Of a stretch of DNA of 38,372 bases, positions 23,667-31,405 are shown in pieces (the first letter of the stretch is position 1; every line of letters begins with the position of its first letter). The translations under genes and the position numbers were made by a program. The stretch spans positions 1 through 38,372 of the forward strand of contig JBHJIR010000148.1 in the NCBI GenBank assembly GCA_050043265.1, in the 5' to 3' direction. The notes below the pieces were generated by a model that saw only the letters and a list, made by a program, of their open reading frames with translations, was not told where the DNA came from and made no database searches. The DNA comes from Pelagibius sp050043265 (GTDB lineage: Bacteria > Pseudomonadota > Alphaproteobacteria > Kiloniellales > Kiloniellaceae).

Positions 23667-25159
23667 TTCGGACCCCGGAACACGGAATCATAGGCGACCT
23701 GCTTGCCGGTCGCCTTGTCGGTGACCAGGAAGCGCACGCCGGTGGAATCGTCCGTCACGGCGGTGCGGGGGGCCGACACGAAGACGCGGAAACTTTCCAG
23801 GCTGTCCGGTCCCACCTGCAGATCCTCTGCGGTCACGTCGGCACCCACGATGTCGAGGCTGGCGCCGTCGAGGCCCTGCAGTTGCAGGGAGAAGTCGCGG
23901 TCCGCGTGCTGCTTGTTGATGATCTTGACGGTATAACCGTTGCGGATCGATCCATCTGACAGCGTCACGCACAGCGGGTTGCGGTCGCGCAGGATGTTGA
24001 CGTCGAGGTCGCTGCGGGTCGCCAGGGTGAACACCATGACCAGGCTGACGACGACGATGATGGCGGAATAGATCAGGGTGCGCGGACGGATCAGGCGCAG
24101 GCGCGGCTTGTCGCCGGCGCGTACCCGCTCCACGTTGGCCAGGGTGTCGTAGGAGATCAGCCCGCGCGGCAGGCCGACCTTGTCCATCACCTGGTCGCAG
24201 GCGTCGATGCACAGGGCGCAGGTGATGCATTCCAGCTGCTGGCCGTCGCGGATGTCGATGCCCATGGGACAGACCGCGACGCACTGGTTGCAGGCGACGC
24301 AGTCGCCGAGCTCTTCCACCTCGGTGCCCTTCTTGCGGGCGCCGCGCGGCTCGCCGCGGTCTTCATGATAGGTGATGACCAGCGATTCTTCATCCAGCAG
24401 GCCGCCCTGGATGCGCGGCCACGGGCACATGTAGGTGCAGACCTGCTCTCGGGCCAGACCGCCCAGCAGGTAGGTGGTGAAGGTCAGCACGCCGATGGTC
24501 ATGTAGGCGACGGCCGGGGCCTGGAAGGTCGCCAGTTCGTAGGCCAGGGTCGGCGCGTCGGCGAAGTAGAACACCCAGGCGCCGCCGGTAAGGGCGCCGA
24601 TCACCACCCAGGTGATGTGGGTGGCGACCTTGCGGATTACCTTGTTGGCGCCGAGCGGCGCCTTGTCGAGGCGGATGCGCGAGGCGCGGTCGCCCTGGAA
24701 GAAACGTTCGACGGCGATGAACAGGTCGGTCCAGACGGTCTGCGGACAGGTGTAGCCGCACCACACCCGGCCGGCCACGGAGGTCACCAGGAACAGTCCG
24801 ATGGCCGCCAGGATCAGCAGGCCGGTGAGGTAGTAGACCTCCTGCGGCCAGATCTCGATGAAGAAGAAGTAGAAGCGCCGGCCCGGGAAGTCGATCAGGA
24901 CCGCCTGGTCGGGCGCGTTCGGCCCGCGGTCCCAGCGGATCCACGGGGTGACGTAGTAGACGGCCAGAGTCGCCGCCATGATGATCCATTTCAGGCGCCG
25001 GAAAATCCCCCGCGCCAGGCGCGGATAGATCTTGATCCGCTTCTGGTAGAGAGAGCGGACTTCCTTCTTGTTGACCGGTTCAGCGTCGGAGCGTTCTACG
25101 CCTTCTCTTTGATCTGCCGGCTTCGCGGTGGCGTCCTGCACAACCGCTTGATCGACCAT
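23663..25159 (-). CDS. ccoG: cbb3 oxidase accessory iron-sulfur protein CcoG (FixG/RdxA)
   Basis: Inner-membrane polyferredoxin of 498 residues; CcoG proteins are reported to act in cupric-ion reduction during cbb3 assembly. About five transmembrane helices are visible, with WCGYTCPQTVW and VCTYMCPWPRIQ cysteine pairs near the membrane. A cytoplasmic ferredoxin domain holds two 4Fe-4S sets: CVACNQCVAVCP and CITCALCIDACD. The C terminus is an immunoglobulin-like periplasmic domain (about 380-498). AAGGGA about 8 bases upstream supports ATG 25159. A GC-rich hairpin separates it from ccoP. Confidence 0.96.
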   Translation of the reverse strand: MVDQAVVQDATAKPADQREGVERSDAEPVNKKEVRSLYQKRIKIYPRLARGIFRRLKWIIMAATLAVYYVTPWIRWDRGPNAPDQAVLIDFPGRRFYFFFIEIWPQEVYYLTGLLILAAIGLFLVTSVAGRVWCGYTCPQTVWTDLFIAVERFFQGDRASRIRLDKAPLGANKVIRKVATHITWVVIGALTGGAWVFYFADAPTLAYELATFQAPAVAYMTIGVLTFTTYLLGGLAREQVCTYMCPWPRIQGGLLDEESLVITYHEDRGEPRGARKKGTEVEELGDCVACNQCVAVCPMGIDIRDGQQLECITCALCIDACDQVMDKVGLPRGLISYDTLANVERVRAGDKPRLRLIRPRTLIYSAIIVVVSLVMVFTLATRSDLDVNILRDRNPLCVTLSDGSIRNGYTVKIINKQHADRDFSLQLQGLDGASLDIVGADVTAEDLQVGPDSLESFRVFVSAPRTAVTDDSTGVRFLVTDKATGKQVAYDSVFRGPK

Positions 25160-25184
25160 TTTTGATCCCTTGTCCTGATTTGGT

Positions 25185-25206
25185 GGGGGGGCGCCGGGGC
25201 CCCCCC
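25185..25206 (-). terminator. GC hairpin between ccoP and ccoG
   Basis: Seven G (25185-25191) and seven C (25200-25206) with an extra C-G pair make an 8-bp all-GC stem with a 6-nt loop in the 60-bp gap between the ccoNOQP and ccoGHIS halves. No U-tract follows on the minus strand. It is well placed to act as a partial terminator or an RNase barrier that lowers accessory-gene expression relative to the oxidase subunits. Confidence 0.5.
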
Positions 25207-25219
25207 GTTCTGATCGGCC

Positions 25220-26089
25220 TTACTGGCCGCCGCCCAGAGAGTGCACGTCGACGGCCAGCTGCTTGATGGTCGTCTCGTCGAGACGGCCGACCCAGGCCGG
25301 CATGACGCCCGAGCGGCTGTTGGTGATCGTATAGACCACGTCCGCCTTGTCGCCGCCGTACAGCCAGATGGCATCGCTCAGGTTGGGGGCGCCCAGTTCC
25401 TGAATGCCCGTGGCGTCCTCACCGTGGCAGGCGGTGCACTGTTCGACGAAGATCTCGCTGCCGCGGGCCGCCGCGGCGGCATCGGTCGAGGAACTCGACA
25501 GCGACAGCACGTATTCGGCGACGTCGTTGATCTGGTTTCGATCCAGGATCTCGTCCGTTCCGAAGGCCGGCATCTGGTTGAAGCGGGTCTCGTCGTGGTC
25601 GGAGCGGATGCCGTAGTGGATGGTCTGGTTGATCGCCTCCAGGCTGCCACCCCAGATCCAGTTGTCGTCGTTCAGGTTGGGAAAGCCCTTGGAGCCGGCG
25701 GCGCCTTGGCCGTGGCACTGGGAGCAATTCACCGCGAAGGCGGAACCGCCGCCCGCCTGGGCGAACTCGAGCAGTTCACGGTCGTTGGTGATCTGCTCCA
25801 GCGACGCCTGCTGGATGCGGTCGAGATACTGGGCCTGGGCGGCGCGGGCCGCGGCCATCGACTCGGTCAGCTTGGCGCGCGAGGAGTAGCCGATGACGCC
25901 GGTGGTGTAGCTGCTGACCAACGGCCAGGCCGGCATCACGATCCAGTAGGCGAAGGCCCAGAGGCAGCAGACGTAGAAGGTCCACAGCCACCAGCGCGGC
26001 AGCGGGTTGTTCAGTTCCTTGATGCCGTCCCACTCGTGGCCGGTGGTTTCGATGCCCGAAACCTGATCCACTTCCTTGTTGTGTGCCAC
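25220..26089 (-). CDS. ccoP: cbb3 cytochrome c oxidase subunit III, di-haem CcoP
   Basis: Membrane-anchored di-haem cytochrome c that passes electrons to CcoO. The 289-residue protein has an N-terminal cytoplasmic part ending HEWDGIKELNNPLPRWWLWTF, the CcoP signature, one transmembrane helix (about 34-53), and two c-type haem domains with CSQCH (Cys122/Cys125/His126) and CTACH (Cys218/Cys221/His222). Candidate axial Met residues are in NQMPAF and SGVMPAW. The start codon is GTG at 26089, marked by GAGGAGGA about 8 bases upstream, which overlaps the end of ccoQ. Only 3 bp separate it from ccoQ. Confidence 0.96.
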   Translation of the reverse strand: MAHNKEVDQVSGIETTGHEWDGIKELNNPLPRWWLWTFYVCCLWAFAYWIVMPAWPLVSSYTTGVIGYSSRAKLTESMAAARAAQAQYLDRIQQASLEQITNDRELLEFAQAGGGSAFAVNCSQCHGQGAAGSKGFPNLNDDNWIWGGSLEAINQTIHYGIRSDHDETRFNQMPAFGTDEILDRNQINDVAEYVLSLSSSSTDAAAAARGSEIFVEQCTACHGEDATGIQELGAPNLSDAIWLYGGDKADVVYTITNSRSGVMPAWVGRLDETTIKQLAVDVHSLGGGQ

Positions 26090-26092
26090 GAC

Positions 26093-26242
26093 TCAATCCT
26101 CCTCGAGCGGCAAGCGGGCCGCCTCTTCAAACTTTTCCTTGTTCGACGGCCAGAACACATAGGCCAGGACACCGGCGAACATGATGATGAAGTAGATCAG
26201 GCCGTAGGTGGCCGCGAAATGCGCAACTTGCTCGTAATGCAT
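26093..26242 (-). CDS. ccoQ: cbb3 oxidase subunit CcoQ
   Basis: A 49-residue single-helix membrane protein beginning MHYEQVAHFAATYGLIYF and ending KFEEAARLPLEED, located between ccoO and ccoP as in most ccoNOQP operons. The helix continues IIMFAGVLAYVFWP, and NKEKF after it is typical of CcoQ. AGGAGG 7 bases upstream of the ATG at 26242 gives a strong start. CcoQ is thought to stabilise the complex, notably the CcoP interaction, under oxygen. Small size makes it easy to miss, but position, ribosome site and sequence agree. Confidence 0.92.
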   Translation of the reverse strand: MHYEQVAHFAATYGLIYFIIMFAGVLAYVFWPSNKEKFEEAARLPLEED

Positions 26243-26252
26243 GTTCGGCCTC

Positions 26253-26981
26253 CTAGCGGTAGTTGGCTTCGGGCTGATAGGCCTCGAAGTCGACCAGGGT
26301 GCCCATCATCTGCAGATAGGCGATGACGGCATCCAGTTCGCTCAGCTTCGCGGCGTCGCCGTCGAAGTTCGAGACCACAGCGCCGGGATAGCGCTCCGCC
26401 ACTGCGTCGGCCCCGTCGGAATCCGGGTCCGCCTGGGCGGCGATGTCCTGCGCGGCGCTCTCGATCATCTCGTCGCTGTAGGGCACGCCGATCATCACGT
26501 TGGTGCGCAGGTGATCGGCAATGTCGTCGGTCCTCAGCGCGGTCTGCGCCAGGAAGGGATAGCCCGGCATGATCGACTCCGGGACAACGCTGCGCGGGTC
26601 GTTCATGTGGGCGACGTGCCAGCTGTCCGAATAGCGGCCGCCGACGCGGGCCAGGTCCGGCCCGGTGCGCTTGGAACCCCACTGGAAGGGATGGTCGTAC
26701 ATGCTCTCCGCGGCGAGGGAGTAGTGGCCGTAGCGTTCCTCTTCGTCGCGCAGCGGGCGTACCATCTGGCTGTGGCAGTTGTAGCAGCCTTCGCGGATGT
26801 AGATGTTCCGCCCGGCCAGCTCCAGCGGGCTGTAGGGCCGCATGCCCTCCACCTTCTCGATGGTGCTTTCCAGGTAGAACAGCGGAGCGATCTCGACCAG
26901 ACCGCCGACGGATACCACCAGCAGGATGAGGACCAGCAGGAGGATCGAGTTCTTCTCGATGACGTCGTGCTTGAAAGCCAT
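26253..26981 (-). CDS. ccoO: cbb3 cytochrome c oxidase subunit II, mono-haem CcoO
   Basis: Membrane-anchored mono-haem cytochrome c of the cbb3 oxidase, 242 residues. One N-terminal transmembrane helix (NSILLLVLILLVVSVGGLVEI) precedes the periplasmic haem domain with EGCYNCHSQMVRP (Cys66, Cys69, His70), then YGHYSLAAESMYDHPFQWGSKRTGPDLARVGGRYSD, which is close to invariant in CcoO. The candidate axial Met is in PESIMPGYPFL. GGAGGAA about 7 bases upstream supports ATG 26981. It lies between ccoN and ccoQ. Confidence 0.96.
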   Translation of the reverse strand: MAFKHDVIEKNSILLLVLILLVVSVGGLVEIAPLFYLESTIEKVEGMRPYSPLELAGRNIYIREGCYNCHSQMVRPLRDEEERYGHYSLAAESMYDHPFQWGSKRTGPDLARVGGRYSDSWHVAHMNDPRSVVPESIMPGYPFLAQTALRTDDIADHLRTNVMIGVPYSDEMIESAAQDIAAQADPDSDGADAVAERYPGAVVSNFDGDAAKLSELDAVIAYLQMMGTLVDFEAYQPEANYR

Positions 26982-26996
26982 TGTCGGGTTCCTCCC

Positions 26997-28661
26997 TTAC
27001 TCGGCCGCGCCGACGGCAGCCGGGCGTCCCGAGGGGGCGCCGATACGGCCTTCCTCGCGGATGTCGCCGCGGATGGTCCGCCAGCAGTTGTAGACCATGA
27101 TCAGTGCGCCGATCAGGTAGAGCACACCGCCCATGGCGCGGATGACGTAGAAGGGATGCATCGCTTCCACGGTTTCCACGAAGGAGTATTCGAGGAAGCC
27201 CAGGCTGTCGTAGGCCCGCCACATCAGGCCCTGCAGGATGCCCGAAACCCACATCGCGGTGATGTAGAGCACGATGCCGATGGTCGACACCCAGAAGTGC
27301 AGGCTGACCAGCGCCAGGGAGTACAGCCGCTCGCGGTTCCACAGCTTGGGCACCAGGAAGTACAGCGCGCCGAAGCTGACGAAGCCGACCCAGCCCAGCG
27401 CACCGGAGTGCACGTGGCCGACGGTCCAGTCGGTGTAGTGGCTGAGCGAGTTCACCGCCTTGATCGACATGACCGGGCCTTCGAAGGTGCTCATGCCGTA
27501 GAAGGCGACCGACACGGCCAGCATGCGCAGGACCGGGTCGGTGCGCAGTTTGTCCCAGGCGCCCGACAGGGTCATCAGGCCGTTGATCATCCCGCCCCAG
27601 GACGGCATCCACAGCATGATGGAGAAGGTCATGCCCAGGGTCTGCGCCCAGTCCGGCAGCGCCGTGTAGTGCAGGTGGTGCGGGCCGGCCCAGATGTAGA
27701 GGAAGATCAGCGACCAGAAGTGGACGATCGACAGGCGGTAGGAATAGACCGGGCGGTTCGCCTGCTTGGGCACGAAGTAGTACATGATGCCCAGGAAGCC
27801 GGCGGTCAGGAAGAAGCCGACCGCGTTATGGCCGTACCACCACTGGGTCAGCGCATCCTGTACGCCGGAGAACAACTGGTAGCTCTTGACGCCGGTCAGC
27901 GACACCGGCACCGCCAGGTTGTTCACGATGTGCAGCATTGCGATGGTGACGATGAAGGCCAGGTAGAACCAGTTGGCCACATAGATATGCGGCTCGCGGC
28001 GCCTCATCAGGGTGCCGAGGAAAACCAGCAGGTAGACCACCCAGACGAGGGTCAGCCAGAGGTCGATGTACCACTCGGGCTCGGCGTATTCCTTGGACTG
28101 GGTGACGCCCAGGACGTAGCCGCTGGCTGCCAGCACGATGAACAGCTGGTAGCCCCAGAACACGAACCATGGGGCCCATTCGCCGGCCAGTCTTGCACGG
28201 CAGGTCCGCTGCACCACATAGAACGAGGTGGCGATCAGCACGTTGCCGCCGAAGGCGAAGATCACCGCCGAGGTGTGAACCGGCCGCAGGCGGCCGAAAT
28301 TGGTCCAGGGCAGATGCAGGTTCAGTTCCGGAAAGGCGAGTTGCAAGGCGATGGTGACGCCGGCAAGGAAGCCGACCACCCCCCAGAACAGCGAGGCGAT
28401 GGTCCCCGCCTTGATCACCGCGTTGTTGTAGCGGGTGCCGTCCTCGATTTCCGCGGTTCCTTCCGCCTCATCGAAGTGCCGCTTGATCATCCAGAAGATG
28501 CCCAGCGCGCAGGACGCGATGAAGAGATAGCCGTGGAATGCGATAGCGCCGTCGTGCGCGTTCGCGACGAGGAACAGTCCCAGAATAACGCCCAGCGCCA
28601 ATGCCAGCCCCACGAGCAGGGTCGTCGGCGACGTGCCGGATGCCTCGGTTGAATTGCTCAT
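26997..28661 (-). CDS. ccoN: cbb3 cytochrome c oxidase subunit I, catalytic CcoN
   Basis: Catalytic haem b/haem b3-CuB subunit of the high-affinity, proton-pumping cbb3 oxidase in the inner membrane; 554 residues with about twelve or more helices. Key sites include WTNFGRLRPVHTSAVIFAFGGN (low-spin haem His), TQWWYGHNAVGFFLT (CuB His with the family's Tyr nearby), the AGPHHLHYTALPDW histidine pair, and HYTDWTVGHVHSGALGW carrying the haem ligands near the C-terminal half. The first ~60 residues form two extra helices seen in a subset of CcoN proteins. It is the promoter-proximal gene, with an FNR-type box 158 bp upstream of the start. Confidence 0.97.
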   Translation of the reverse strand: MSNSTEASGTSPTTLLVGLALALGVILGLFLVANAHDGAIAFHGYLFIASCALGIFWMIKRHFDEAEGTAEIEDGTRYNNAVIKAGTIASLFWGVVGFLAGVTIALQLAFPELNLHLPWTNFGRLRPVHTSAVIFAFGGNVLIATSFYVVQRTCRARLAGEWAPWFVFWGYQLFIVLAASGYVLGVTQSKEYAEPEWYIDLWLTLVWVVYLLVFLGTLMRRREPHIYVANWFYLAFIVTIAMLHIVNNLAVPVSLTGVKSYQLFSGVQDALTQWWYGHNAVGFFLTAGFLGIMYYFVPKQANRPVYSYRLSIVHFWSLIFLYIWAGPHHLHYTALPDWAQTLGMTFSIMLWMPSWGGMINGLMTLSGAWDKLRTDPVLRMLAVSVAFYGMSTFEGPVMSIKAVNSLSHYTDWTVGHVHSGALGWVGFVSFGALYFLVPKLWNRERLYSLALVSLHFWVSTIGIVLYITAMWVSGILQGLMWRAYDSLGFLEYSFVETVEAMHPFYVIRAMGGVLYLIGALIMVYNCWRTIRGDIREEGRIGAPSGRPAAVGAAE

Positions 28662-28999
28662 CAGATGCCCCAGTGAGATTCGATACCAGATGTCAGTACA
28701 GCAGAAGCCGCGATGCGCCTAACCGGGACTCCGCCGCTTGGCGGGCCCCCGGCACTCACGGACTTTTTTGCGGTTCTCATGCAGTCCCCTCTCATGGCAG
28801 CCCCCCAGGGCCTTGCCATTGATCCAGGTCAAAACCCGGAATGCGACCTTTGCCGGACTTTTCCGCTTCCCCGGTGAGCCGGCGCCAAACGCCATGCTTT
28901 GCACGGCGTCCTTATAGAATGCTAAACCCGGAGCCACTCTGCGACAGAAAGACGCGTATTTGGTGGGATACCAGCGATTTATTTGCGTTTTAATGGAAA
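28662..28999. other. Divergent promoter region between ccoN and the oligopeptidase gene
   Basis: This 338-bp region has no convincing gene. It holds the FNR box (28819-28832) and a long ccoN leader (~120 nt if the start site lies 41 bp past the box centre), in which CCGCC-GCTT-GGCGG (28731-28744) is a small hairpin. The last ~60 bp before 29000 are A+T-richer and should contain the peptidase promoter. A 72-codon minus-strand frame (28719-28937) runs through the FNR box and shows no family features. Confidence 0.5.
28819..28832 (-). promoter_or_regulatory. FNR/FixK-type box upstream of ccoN
   Basis: On the ccoN strand the site reads TTGACCTGGATCAA, 9 of 10 matches to TTGAT-N4-ATCAA, the consensus for FNR, FnrL and FixK. 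The -10 position expected for a class II FNR promoter falls on CATGAG (28797-28792), a poor match, so activation should be needed. Microaerobic induction of ccoNOQP by such regulators is well established in Alphaproteobacteria. Confidence 0.85.
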
Positions 29000-31207
29000 A
29001 TGGAACCTGAAACAGTGCCTTCCGATAGCGCCCCAGGGGCTTTAGCCCCGGATCTGCCGGCCAAACCGCCGGTCGCCCCCCGCAAAACGAATCGGATCAC
29101 CCTGCACGGAATCACCCGCGAGGACCCCTATGCCTGGCTGCGCGCCGACAACTGGCGCGAGGTGATGCGCGACCCGGCCGTGTTGGACGGCGATATCCGC
29201 GCCTACCTGGAAGCCGAGAACGCCTATACCGACGCGGCCATGGCGCCGACCGAGGCGTTGCAGCAGCGGCTTTTCGCCGAGATGAAGGCGCGCATCAAGG
29301 AAGACGACAGCTCGGTGCCCAGCCCGGACGGGCCCTTTGCCTACTACCAGCGCTACGAAACCGGCGGCCAGCATCCGGTGTTCTGCCGCTGCCCCAGCAC
29401 GGGGAACTGGACCGCCGACGCTCGGGCGTCCGGCGAGGGATCCCGGCGGGCCGGCGAGGAAGTGCTGCTGGACGGCAACCGCGAGGCCGAGGGCACCAGC
29501 TTCTTCCGCGTTCACGGTTGCGAGCACAGCCCGGACCATCGCCTGCTGGCCTATGCGGTCGACCGCAACGGGTCGGAAACCTGCCGCATCAACGTGAAGA
29601 ACCTGGAAAGCGGTGCCGTTCTGCCCGACACCCTTGAAGAGGCCCAGGGCAGCCTGGCCTGGGCCAATGATGGGCAGACGCTGTTCTACGTGACCCTGGA
29701 TGCCGAACACCGCCCGTCCAAGGTCTACCGCCACCGACTGGGCGACGATCCGGCCGGCGACGCGCTGGTCTACGAAGAACCGGATCCCGGCTTCTTCGTC
29801 GGCCTGGGCAAGACCGAGAGCGACCGCATCATCGTCATCTCGGCCCACGACCACACCACTTCCGAAGTGCGGGTGGTCGACGCCGACACCCCCGAGGCGG
29901 CGCCACGCCTCATCGCGCCGCGCGAAAGCGGCATCGAGTACGAGGCCAGCGACCAGGGCGACCGTTTTCTCATCCTGACCAACGCCGGCGGCGCCATCGA
30001 CTTCAAGATCGCCGAAGCGCCGCTGGACGCACCGGGGCGGGAGAACTGGCGCGACGTGGTGGCGCACAAGCCGGGCTGCCTGATCCTTGGCCTGCAGGCC
30101 TTCAAGGACTATTTCGTGCGCCTGGAGCGCGAGGGCGGCCTGCCGCGCCTGGTGGTGACGGCGCTGGCCCCGGGAAATGCCAGGGGCGAGGAGTACGCCA
30201 TCGCTTTCGACGAGCAGGCCTATTCCCTGGGTCTGGCACCCGGCTACCTTTACGACACGCCCAGCCTGCGCTTTGTCTACTCCTCGCTGACCACGCCGCA
30301 GCAGGTCTACGACTACGACATGGCCAGCCGTGAACGCGTCCTGCGTAAGGAGCAGGAAGTGCCGAGCGGTCACAATCCCGACGACTACGAAGCGCGGCGC
30401 ATCCTGGCGCGCGGCCATGACGGTGAAGAGGTGCCGGTCTCCCTGGTCTATCGCAAGACGACGCCGCTCGACGGCTCGGCGCCGCTGCTGCTCTACGGCT
30501 ACGGTTCCTACGGCATGTCCACCCCGGCGGGTTTCTCGACCAACCGCTTCAGCCTGATCGACCGCGGCTTCGTCTATGCCATTGCCCACATCCGCGGCGG
30601 CACCGACAAGGGCTACGGCTGGTACCTGGACGGCAAGCTGGAGAAGAAGACCAACACCTTCTTCGACTTCATCTCCGCCGCCGAGGCGCTGATCGGGCAG
30701 GGCTATACCCGCGCCGGCCAGATCGTCGGCCACGGCGGTTCGGCCGGCGGCCTTCTGATGGGCGCCGTCGCCAATCTGCGCCCGGACCTGTTCCGCGGCA
30801 TCATCGCCGAGGTGCCCTTCGTCGATGTGCTGACCACCATGTGCGACAAGGACCTGCCGCTGACGCCGCCGGAATGGCCGGAGTGGGGCAACCCGCTGGA
30901 AAGTGTCGAGGCCTACCGCACCATTGCCGCCTATTCGCCGGTCGACAACGTCGCGGCCAAGGCCTATCCGGCGATCCTGGCGACGGCGGGCCTGACCGAT
31001 CCGCGGGTGACCTATTGGGAGCCGGCCAAGTGGGTCGCCAGGCTGCGCGCGACCAAGACCGACGACAACCTGCTGCTGCTGCACACCGTCATGACGGCCG
31101 GCCACGGCGGCGCCTCCGGGCGCTTCGACAAGCTCCACGAGGTGGCGCTGTCCTATGCCTTTGCCCTGCTGGTCTGCGGCAAGGCAGGGGACAAGGCCGC
31201 CCTCTGA
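29000..31207 (+). CDS. Oligopeptidase B (S9A family serine peptidase)
   Basis: Cytosolic serine peptidase that cleaves short peptides after basic residues. The 735-residue protein has an N-terminal segment and seven-bladed beta-propeller (to ~450), then an alpha/beta-hydrolase domain. The triad is Ser581 in GHGGSAGG, Asp667 in GLTDPRV and His702 in TAGHGGASGR; the 86- and 35-residue spacings match E. coli oligopeptidase B. LTPPEWPEWGNP corresponds to the region whose Glu residues give the Arg/Lys preference. The first ~25 residues (Pro/Ala-rich) are extra. There is no signal peptide. The ATG at 29000 has only a weak ribosome site. It stands alone, diverging from ccoN and converging on the chemoreceptor gene across the palindromic element. 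Confidence 0.93.
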   Translation: MEPETVPSDSAPGALAPDLPAKPPVAPRKTNRITLHGITREDPYAWLRADNWREVMRDPAVLDGDIRAYLEAENAYTDAAMAPTEALQQRLFAEMKARIKEDDSSVPSPDGPFAYYQRYETGGQHPVFCRCPSTGNWTADARASGEGSRRAGEEVLLDGNREAEGTSFFRVHGCEHSPDHRLLAYAVDRNGSETCRINVKNLESGAVLPDTLEEAQGSLAWANDGQTLFYVTLDAEHRPSKVYRHRLGDDPAGDALVYEEPDPGFFVGLGKTESDRIIVISAHDHTTSEVRVVDADTPEAAPRLIAPRESGIEYEASDQGDRFLILTNAGGAIDFKIAEAPLDAPGRENWRDVVAHKPGCLILGLQAFKDYFVRLEREGGLPRLVVTALAPGNARGEEYAIAFDEQAYSLGLAPGYLYDTPSLRFVYSSLTTPQQVYDYDMASRERVLRKEQEVPSGHNPDDYEARRILARGHDGEEVPVSLVYRKTTPLDGSAPLLLYGYGSYGMSTPAGFSTNRFSLIDRGFVYAIAHIRGGTDKGYGWYLDGKLEKKTNTFFDFISAAEALIGQGYTRAGQIVGHGGSAGGLLMGAVANLRPDLFRGIIAEVPFVDVLTTMCDKDLPLTPPEWPEWGNPLESVEAYRTIAAYSPVDNVAAKAYPAILATAGLTDPRVTYWEPAKWVARLRATKTDDNLLLLHTVMTAGHGGASGRFDKLHEVALSYAFALLVCGKAGDKAAL

Positions 31208-31222
31208 TCGCGGGAATCCGTT

Positions 31223-31405
31223 CTAGCAGGGTGCTGAAAAAGGTCTGTGGAGCCCCTGGCCATCCTTCGAGACAGCCCCTTACGGGGCTTCCTCAGGATG
31301 AGGTTTTATTAAATTTCATATATTTAGCCTCATCCTGAGGAGGGCCGGCAGGCCCGTCTCGAAGGATGCGCCACGGGCTGGATCCGTTTTTCAGCACCCT
31401 GCTAG
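31223..31405. repeat. 183-bp palindromic MITE-like element with perfect 19-bp terminal inverted repeats
   Basis: The ends CTAGCAGGGTGCTGAAAAA (31223-31241) and its exact complement (31387-31405) bound an almost fully palindromic element. Inside lie two inverted copies of a known alphaproteobacterial repeat: CATCCTTCGAGAC...CCTCAGGATGAGG (31261-31303) and CCTCATCCTGAGG...GTCTCGAAGGATG (31328-31368), each able to form its own hairpin, around an A+T-rich centre (31304-31327). There is no coding capacity, so any mobility would depend on a transposase elsewhere. The right end contains the TAG stop of the chemoreceptor gene (31402-31404). As RNA it would fold into a long hairpin with a U-run in either direction and probably terminates both convergent genes. 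Confidence 0.9.

Noticed and set aside
25060..25180. Second FNR box before ccoG
   Set aside because: TTGATCCCTTGTCC lacks the ATCAA half-site, so no FNR control specific to ccoGHIS is supported.
26241..28652. 803-codon plus-strand open frame antisense to ccoN and ccoO
   Set aside because: It is rich in His, Gln, Asp, Gly and Arg, as expected from reading GC-rich third positions backwards, has no recognisable domain, and lies wholly opposite genes of certain identity.
28719..28937. 72-codon minus-strand open frame upstream of ccoN
   Set aside because: It overlaps the FNR box and predicted promoter, and shows no conserved pattern.
29042..31138. 698-codon minus-strand open frame opposite oligopeptidase B
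   Set aside because: Antisense shadow of a conserved gene with catalytic triad intact; composition is of shadow type and no family is recognisable.
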